A stretch of 64,000 bases of DNA from JALYTZ01 sp036559125 (GTDB lineage: Bacteria > Vulcanimicrobiota > Vulcanimicrobiia > Vulcanimicrobiales > Vulcanimicrobiaceae), in NCBI GenBank assembly GCA_036559125.1, contig DATBTT010000057.1, positions 1-64,000 of the forward strand, in the 5' to 3' direction. Shown piece after piece: positions 59,496 through 64,000 of this stretch. How positions within the stretch are numbered: position 1 is the first letter of the stretch; every line of letters starts with the position of its first letter. A program made the translations under genes and the position numbers. The notes under the pieces are model-generated. The model saw only the letters and a program-made list of their open reading frames with translations, did not search any database and was not told the DNA's origin.

Positions 59496-60002
59496 ATGGC
59501 TATATTGAGCGACGCGGTTAGCAAATCCGGAACGCGGTCACTCTCTGGTTCGCTCGACATCGAATCCAGCGCCGAATCGGCGTTTGCGCTGATGTGCGCG
59601 GTCGAAAAGTGGCCGGTGTGGCTATCGTTCCTTCGCAGTGCCGGGCTGGGCGACCCGAAGGTCCCGATCGGGCCGGGCAGCGAGGTGGTCGTACGATCGA
59701 TGATTCCCGGCGAAGCCGAGCAACTGTATGAAGTCGATCAATTCATCGCCAATTACCACTTGTCACTGGTTGGCGCGTATTCGGTGCGACGGCGAATCGA
59801 TTTTCGGATAGAGCGCAAGACGACGCGTGCGAAGGTTCATGTCCGCGTTGACTATCCCGCCTATCATGGGTGGTTCGGTGCGATCTACGACCACGTGACC
59901 GCCGGCCGACGACTCTCGAAGCTACTCGACGATTCCTTGCAGCACTTCAAGGGCTTGGTCGAGTTCGAGAACCGAACCGACGCCGTCTTGGCGGATTTTT
60001 AG
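59496..60002 (+). CDS. SRPBCC (START-like) family protein
   Basis: 168 residues from ATG 59496. The pattern SLDIESSAESAFALMCAVEKWPVWLSFL is the first strand and helix of the polyketide cyclase/SRPBCC fold, a hydrophobic-pocket domain that binds lipids, polyketides or hydrophobic ligands. The second half has alternating strands and the closing helix (AGRRLSKLLDDSLQHFKGLVE). No enzymatic residues known. Ligand unknown; stands alone in the plus-strand run. Confidence 0.75.
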   Translation: MAILSDAVSKSGTRSLSGSLDIESSAESAFALMCAVEKWPVWLSFLRSAGLGDPKVPIGPGSEVVVRSMIPGEAEQLYEVDQFIANYHLSLVGAYSVRRRIDFRIERKTTRAKVHVRVDYPAYHGWFGAIYDHVTAGRRLSKLLDDSLQHFKGLVEFENRTDAVLADF

Positions 60003-60055
60003 GCTGCATTAGCAATCGTTGACGCGGTCTGCTAAGCGCGGGTATACTTCTGAGC

Positions 60056-60355
60056 ATGCCCTTGTACGACTATCGATGCACGACATGCAACAACGTTACC
60101 GAAGTACGCCACGGCTTTGACGACGTCCATAAAGAGCCGTGTCCGGCTTGCGGCGGCGCTCTGAGCCGCGTCTTCAATCCCGCGCCGATCGTTTTCAAGG
60201 GTTCGGGCTTCTACGTCACCGATTCGCGCAAGAGCGGCGAAGCCAAATCGCCCGCCGCCACTCCGCCGCCGCCAAGCGGCGCTCCCGCTGCGGCATTGCC
60301 TGCAGCGCCGGCGCCTGCGGCTGCGTCGACGAGCTCGAAAGAATCCGCAGCGTAG
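60056..60355 (+). CDS. FmdB-type zinc ribbon protein
   Basis: 99 residues. MPLYDYRCTTCNNVTEVRHGF and EPCPACGGALSRVFNPAP give the two CxxC pairs of the FmdB/CxxC_CXXC_SSSS regulatory-type zinc ribbon. An Ala/Pro/Ser-rich tail of about 40 residues follows. The family is widely annotated but without a proven role. Followed after 4 bp by a membrane-anchored small protein gene. Confidence 0.9.
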   Translation: MPLYDYRCTTCNNVTEVRHGFDDVHKEPCPACGGALSRVFNPAPIVFKGSGFYVTDSRKSGEAKSPAATPPPPSGAPAAALPAAPAPAAASTSSKESAA

Positions 60356-60359
60356 CGGG

Positions 60360-60704
60360 ATGGCGCTCGTAGAGCATCCGGGTTGGATCCTGTTGATCCT
60401 ATGCGTGGCCGGCGTCCTCATCGCCGGGGGCTCGATGATACCGGTTGCCGTCGGCACGATGCGCTTGCTCAAACACGTTGAGCGGCTGCTGGAGGCGCCG
60501 ATACTCGCCGATCTCGGAGCGCTCTCCGCCCAGACCGAGCGCATAACGCAGAGCGCAAATGCGATTGCGCCCCTGGCCGAGCGCGCTGCGGCGGCTGTGG
60601 AAGCCATACGGCGCGACGCGAGAGAGACGGGTCTGGTTCGCGTTGCCGCGGCGCTGAGGGGCGCTTCAACGGCGTTTCGCCTTCTCTTGGCCGACCTTCG
60701 CTAA
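60360..60704 (+). CDS. Small membrane-anchored helical protein
   Basis: 114 residues. One N-terminal hydrophobic segment (about 10-32) precedes a long alpha-helical stretch with alternating Leu and Ala (LLKHVERLLEAPILADLGAL, TERITQSANAIAPLAERAAA). This resembles DUF948-type membrane-anchored coiled-coil proteins, but the match is by shape only. The stop codon overlaps the stop of the convergent methyltransferase gene (60701-60704). Confidence 0.6.
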   Translation: MALVEHPGWILLILCVAGVLIAGGSMIPVAVGTMRLLKHVERLLEAPILADLGALSAQTERITQSANAIAPLAERAAAAVEAIRRDARETGLVRVAAALRGASTAFRLLLADLR

Positions 60705-61846
60705 TTTTCGGGTTTCTGCTCTCCCGGTTCCGGTGGCTCCCACTGCCACCCGGGTCCCGGCATTTCCGGCGCGGGTCCCAGGGGTAAGCCAAAGCTAGCC
60801 GGCGCCGCTCCGGGTACCGCGAATGGCGCGCCGAACGGCGTGGCCGGCGGCGCAGACAGTTGCTCGATGTCGGGCGGCTTGGGCGCCCCGAAGGGTAATC
60901 CGGGGACGAATCCCGGAGGCGGGTCCGACGAGGCCGGAGGCACGGCAAACGCTGGGCGTGACGGAGATGCTACCGGCGGCGGGGGATGGATCGGTGGAAA
61001 TTCGTACCCCGCGGCTTCGCTGACGACCGGCTCCGCCGGCATTTGCTCGGGCAATTGCACGGCGACCGCACGCGCGATGCGCGGGGTCGGGGACGGCTCC
61101 TCGCGCGGGGTGAAGACCGGCTGCGGAAGGCTGCCGGCTGCCGCGCCCATGAGAACGAAGCGCGCCGGCGGCAATATCTGCGCGTCCGAGCGTCCGGCGA
61201 TTTGACGCAACTCGTCGAGGTAGCTGCGCGGGGCCTCCTCAACGGCCATCGTGTCGAGAATTAAGGCGATCGTGTCGATCAGATACTCGCGTGGCGGTAC
61301 CTTCGCGAACGCGAAGACGTGCTGCGAAACATCGGCTTTAACGGCTTGCAGCAGCTTTTTCCAATAGTCGAGCGGTTGATAATATTCGAACTGCCCCAAC
61401 TCGCGCTTGGCCTGAGAATAGAGTAGCGAAATCCGCTTTCCGAGTGGATCGGCCGGCGGACCGGGTTCGACGACCGCGACGCGTTTTGCGACTCTGGAGA
61501 GCTCGGAGATAATCTGCGCGTGAAAAAACGGGTCGGTTTCGTGCAGGTAGTGAAACGAGATCGCCTGATCGAACGAGCCTTCCTTCGCCGGGATGACCGA
61601 CGTGCTGCCGCGCACTAGGGTAGCGTCGATTTCCGCAAACCGCCGAATGACGTCGTCGCGGTGCTCGATGACGCTGACTGCGGCACCGGCCTCAATCGCG
61701 CGCTTTACCCACTTCGCGTCGGGCCCGTAGCCGCAAAAAAGTACGCGCTGACCCGGGCCGACGACCAGTGCGTCCCAGACCAGATTTTCGATATAGCGCG
61801 CTTCGCGCTCGAATTCGTCCGGGGAGTACCGCGGTTCGCCGTTCAC
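60701..61846 (-). CDS. SAM-dependent methyltransferase-like protein with Pro-rich C-terminus
   Basis: 381 residues from ATG 61846, overlapping the aroA stop by 4 nt. The class I methyltransferase core is at about 25-150: GQRVLFCGYGPDAKWVKRAIEAG as motif I (C-G-Y-G instead of the usual G-x-G), VSVIEHRDDVIRRFA and GSFDQAISFHYLHE. From about 240 the chain is low-complexity, rich in Pro, Ala and Gly, ending GWQWEPPEPGEQKPEN. The tail could be a tether or surface linker. Substrate not predictable. Coupled to aroA. Confidence 0.72.
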   Translation of the reverse strand: MNGEPRYSPDEFEREARYIENLVWDALVVGPGQRVLFCGYGPDAKWVKRAIEAGAAVSVIEHRDDVIRRFAEIDATLVRGSTSVIPAKEGSFDQAISFHYLHETDPFFHAQIISELSRVAKRVAVVEPGPPADPLGKRISLLYSQAKRELGQFEYYQPLDYWKKLLQAVKADVSQHVFAFAKVPPREYLIDTIALILDTMAVEEAPRSYLDELRQIAGRSDAQILPPARFVLMGAAAGSLPQPVFTPREEPSPTPRIARAVAVQLPEQMPAEPVVSEAAGYEFPPIHPPPPVASPSRPAFAVPPASSDPPPGFVPGLPFGAPKPPDIEQLSAPPATPFGAPFAVPGAAPASFGLPLGPAPEMPGPGWQWEPPEPGEQKPEN

Positions 61847-63120
61847 GCTTGCGCCTGCCGCAGTGTTTGTTGGAAAGTCGGAAAGCTCACGTCGATGCTC
61901 TCTTCGCTATCGATGCGCAAGGGCCCGGCTCCGGCGGCCAGGGCCGCGACGCTCATGGCCGTACGATGGTCGTGATGCGTATCGAGGACGGCCCCGGACG
62001 ATCCGGCGGGCGTCCCGCCCACGATCGCAATGCCGTTAGGCAGCTGTTCGACGGCAATTCCGACCGCGTCGAGCATTCGTTCGATCGCCGCCACGCGGTC
62101 GGACTCTTTGGCGCGTAACTCGCGTATCCCGGTAATGCGCGTTTCCCCACCGGCGAACGCCGCAGCGACCGACAGAACCAGAATCTCGTCGATCGCACGC
62201 AATGCCAGCTCGGCGCCTACGTGCGTACCGTGCAATGGCGCGTGTTCGACGACGATATCGGCGACGGGTTCGCCGCACTGTTCGCGCTCGTTTTGCAGTT
62301 GAATATTCGCTCCCATTTGCCCGAGCGCGTCGAGCAGTCCGGTGCGCGACGGATTCACGCCGACGTTTTCGATCGTGAGCCGGCTCCCCGGTGCAACCGT
62401 CGCGGCGACGATGAAAAAGGCGGCCGCGGAAAAGTCCCCGACAACGTCTATGTCGCGAAAGGCCGCCGACGCGCGACGAAGTTCGACGGTGGAGCGATCG
62501 AAAGAAATGTCCGCACCCAAATACCGCAACAAGCGCTCCGTGTGATCGCGCGATCCCTTGTCGCCCATCGTAGTTACGGCGACGTTGCCGAATACGCCGG
62601 CAAAGAGCAGCGCCGATTTGACTTGCGCCGACGGCGAAACCAGGATGAAGCGCCGCGTTTGCGGCTCGCTCGTACCGGCGATCGTTGCCGGTAGCGTTCC
62701 GTCGGACGTTTCGAGGTGTGCGCCGAACGCGCGCAATTGCGCGGCTACCGGCTCCATCGGACGTTTGCGCAGCGATGCGTCCCCATCCAACCGCGCCGTA
62801 ATATTAGCGCCCGCGCAAACACCGAGCAACATCCGGGCAGTCGATCCCGAATTCATGCAATCGATCGCATCGTTCGCCCCCCGCAAACGCCCCCCAGTAA
62901 CCACAACGTCATCCTGGGCCTGTCGAAGGACGCTCACGCCGAGTGTTTGCAATGCGCCGGTCGTCGCATGCACGTCTCTACCGGGATTAAGATTACGGAT
63001 GGTTACCGGCTCGCGTCCTGCGGCAGCAAGAATGAGCGCGCGATGCGAGATCGATTTGTCGCCCGGCACTGCTATGTGCCCGCGGAGGGCACCCGGGAGG
63101 AACGTCGTTTGCGTGCTCAT
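61843..63120 (-). CDS. aroA: 3-phosphoshikimate 1-carboxyvinyltransferase (EPSP synthase)
   Basis: 425 residues from ATG 63120 (TTG 63138 is an alternative; a GGAGG directly precedes the ATG and would be too close). VPGDKSISHRALILAAAG and NSGSTARMLLGV are the PEP and shikimate phosphate signatures; RELRAKESDRVAAIERML and the DHRTAMSVAALAAG segment complete the active site. It makes EPSP in the shikimate pathway. Residues VLRQAQDD near position 65 are encoded by a dispersed element inserted in frame (62908-62931), in a loop that is usually variable. LRQAQA recurs at the C-terminus. Confidence 0.94.
   Translation of the reverse strand: MSTQTTFLPGALRGHIAVPGDKSISHRALILAAAGREPVTIRNLNPGRDVHATTGALQTLGVSVLRQAQDDVVVTGGRLRGANDAIDCMNSGSTARMLLGVCAGANITARLDGDASLRKRPMEPVAAQLRAFGAHLETSDGTLPATIAGTSEPQTRRFILVSPSAQVKSALLFAGVFGNVAVTTMGDKGSRDHTERLLRYLGADISFDRSTVELRRASAAFRDIDVVGDFSAAAFFIVAATVAPGSRLTIENVGVNPSRTGLLDALGQMGANIQLQNEREQCGEPVADIVVEHAPLHGTHVGAELALRAIDEILVLSVAAAFAGGETRITGIRELRAKESDRVAAIERMLDAVGIAVEQLPNGIAIVGGTPAGSSGAVLDTHHDHRTAMSVAALAAGAGPLRIDSEESIDVSFPTFQQTLRQAQA
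62908..62931 (-). repeat. Dispersed element inside aroA coding sequence
   Basis: GTCATCCTGGGCCTGTCGAA plus GGAC, one mismatch from a typical minus copy. Read on the minus strand it encodes VLRQAQDD in the aroA frame. The only element copy within a conserved enzyme gene in this window. Confidence 0.9.
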
Positions 63121-63191
63121 CCTCCGCACAATCGGCAAAAAAAGCCGCTCATCCTCCGATTAAATCGCGAACGATGCGAACTATTGCGCGG

Positions 63192-63219
63192 TTGCAGCCG
63201 TTATCGGGGGGACTATAAG
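63192..63219 (+). promoter_or_regulatory. Promoter for the small gene at 63247
   Basis: TTGCAG at 63192-63197, 16-bp spacer, TATAAG at 63214-63219; predicted start near 63226, GGAG at 63234 and GTG at 63247. Confidence 0.5.
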
Positions 63220-63246
63220 CCGAATTCAAGCACGGAGAACGACGAC

Positions 63247-63435
63247 GTGAACGTGACGGATGGCGCCCGAGACTTTTTTGAGACGTGGGCAGGCATGACG
63301 CCCGATGAAGCGGTCGACCGCATGGTGAAAAGCGGCGGCATCGAACGTGAAATTGCCGAGAACAGCGTAGCGAATTATTTTAAGCGGGAGCGGGAACGGA
63401 ACGCGTTAGTTGACCGAAGGTCGCGTAACTTCTAA
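63247..63435 (+). CDS. Small hypothetical protein
   Basis: 62 residues from GTG 63247 with GGAG 9 nt upstream (GTG 63253 is also possible). The sequence is helical and charged: DFFETWAGMTPDEAVDRMV, then GGIEREIAENSVANYFKRERE. No family recognised. It overlaps the 3' end of the convergent Cys-rich gene by 30 nt. Confidence 0.5.
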   Translation: MNVTDGARDFFETWAGMTPDEAVDRMVKSGGIEREIAENSVANYFKRERERNALVDRRSRNF

Positions 63436-63585
63436 AAAGAGTTGCGCCATACTCCCGACTGGGCGCTTGCACGCGTCGTCGTAACACTGCTGGCACACGG
63501 CAATAAGGGCCCCAAACGCATCTATTTGCAAGCAGTCGCACTGAAGGTCGCACAGTCGGCAGCAAGTAATCGGCACGCTCGTCAT
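63406..63585 (-). CDS. Small cysteine-rich protein
   Basis: 59 residues from ATG 63585, after GAGAGG. Eight Cys in about 35 residues (TCCRLCDLQCDCLQID and CQQCYDDACKRP) suggest a zinc or metal-binding knuckle. No name can be given. The frame extends upstream another 14 residues without a motif. Confidence 0.5.
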   Translation of the reverse strand: MTSVPITCCRLCDLQCDCLQIDAFGALIAVCQQCYDDACKRPVGSMAQLFLEVTRPSVN

Positions 63586-64000
63586 CTTTCCTCTCAGCCG
63601 CGCAATGCGAGGCGAAGCATGGAACACTCCGGCAGAGTAGCAATGTATGATGCTAACACTTGAATTTCGGATTACAAGCGTCCCGACCGTTCTATTTCAC
63701 ACGGGGCAAATTGGGTAAGCTACCGTCGAACCGTTGACTTATATCACTAATCCATCGCGATCGTTATTCACAGCCTGGGGATAAATGCGCTCGGGTTCCC
63801 TCTGTCGCGGCAAGAAATGGCCGATGAGTTCCGGCGCGACATCGCGCCCGTCGGGTGGCGACCCGTTTCACTGCCCGAAACTCGCGGCCGGTCGCGCGAA
63901 ATTCGCCGAGTGCTTCTCCGTTTCGATCCCTTCAGCCAGAGCCGCGGGTTCTAGATTGTGCGCGCATCGTAACAAAAAGCCCGTGGTTATGCGCTTTTGA
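63586..64000. other. Gene-poor tail with a DnaA-box-like site
   Basis: No convincing gene is visible over about 415 bp. It is AT-richer than its surroundings around 63710-63785. TTATTCACA, a match to the DnaA box consensus, lies at 63764-63772. Two overlapping open frames run toward the right edge (one from ATG 63785 to a TGA at 63998-64000); neither has recognisable protein features. Confidence 0.5.

Noticed and set aside
63785..64000. 71-codon open frame at the right edge
   Set aside because: No ribosome site, no motif, and a competing frame on the same strand reads equally well.

Overview
The window is a GC-rich, gene-dense piece of a bacterial chromosome. It holds about 68 protein genes, five tRNA genes, and short intergenic spacers crowded with copies of one dispersed 21-23 bp element. 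Gene content is mostly core: proS, prfA, prmC, pyrG, rpmE, rpsU, leuCD, nadE, aroA, cinA, ybeY, phoH, recO, ruvX, mltG, cdd, tadA. There are no phage genes, transposases, rRNA genes or CRISPR arrays. The mix of archaeal/eukaryotic-type ProRS and LeuCD, copper-amine-oxidase-N stalk-domain proteins, sedolisin and subtilisin lipoproteins and the dispersed element suggests an uncultured-type lineage such as Candidatus Eremiobacterota (WPS-2). That placement is inference from gene style, not a phylogeny.

Layout. 1-14.4 kb: a partial stalk-domain protein, amino-acid permease, NUDIX hydrolase, cobalamin adenosyltransferase, a Tat-exported GH79-like protein with a changed nucleophile, proS, a secreted protein whose start lies in a repeat, M16 protease, an Amj-like lipid II flippase, a TPR lipoprotein, and a three-gene membrane glycosyltransferase operon. 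14.4-21.3 kb: a flavoprotein disulfide reductase, a split glutamine-dependent NAD synthetase (separate nitrilase and synthetase genes), precorrin-2 dehydrogenase, cinA and a subtilisin lipoprotein. 21.4-27.8 kb: a tightly coupled six-gene minus-strand operon, metY / CoA-binding / LuxE-like / LuxC-like / class III aminotransferase / Gfo-Idh-MocA oxidoreductase. This is the most unusual pathway here, read as a possible carboxylate-to-aldehyde-to-amine route. 27.9-30.1 kb: leuCD and a seven-unit 61-62 bp tandem array. 30.2-34.9 kb: secreted proteins including an S53 sedolisin lipoprotein.

35-54.3 kb: one long plus-strand housekeeping stretch (rpmE, prfA-prmC, pyrG, glycosyltransferases, stalk protein, HIT, rpsU-yqeY, nfeD-floA, phoH-ybeY-undecaprenol kinase/phosphatase fusion-corC-cdd-recO, ruvX-mltG, DUF1292, a UgtP/MurG-like glycosyltransferase, DoxX). 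Most neighbours overlap by 1-17 nt, so translational coupling is the rule. Three genes here (prmC, phoH, the UgtP-like gene) have no ATG/GTG/TTG where homology needs a start, but each has a Shine-Dalgarno sequence placed before CTG or ATC. 54.3-57.4 kb: tRNA-Ser(GCU), -Arg(ACG), -Met(CAU), -Arg(CCG) and -Ser(CGA), interleaved with an aspartyl-protease-like gene and tadA, whose substrate tRNA-Arg(ACG) is encoded nearby. 57.4-64 kb: M20 amidohydrolase, small proteins, a methyltransferase coupled to aroA (which carries a repeat copy in frame), two small genes, and a gene-poor tail.

The dispersed element (plus form CTTCGACARGCTCAGNRTGAC) sits between convergent genes as facing inverted pairs and between some same-strand genes, but never in a divergent promoter spacer. 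Some copies have been taken into genes as a stop codon, a start codon plus signal-peptide head, or an internal coding segment.
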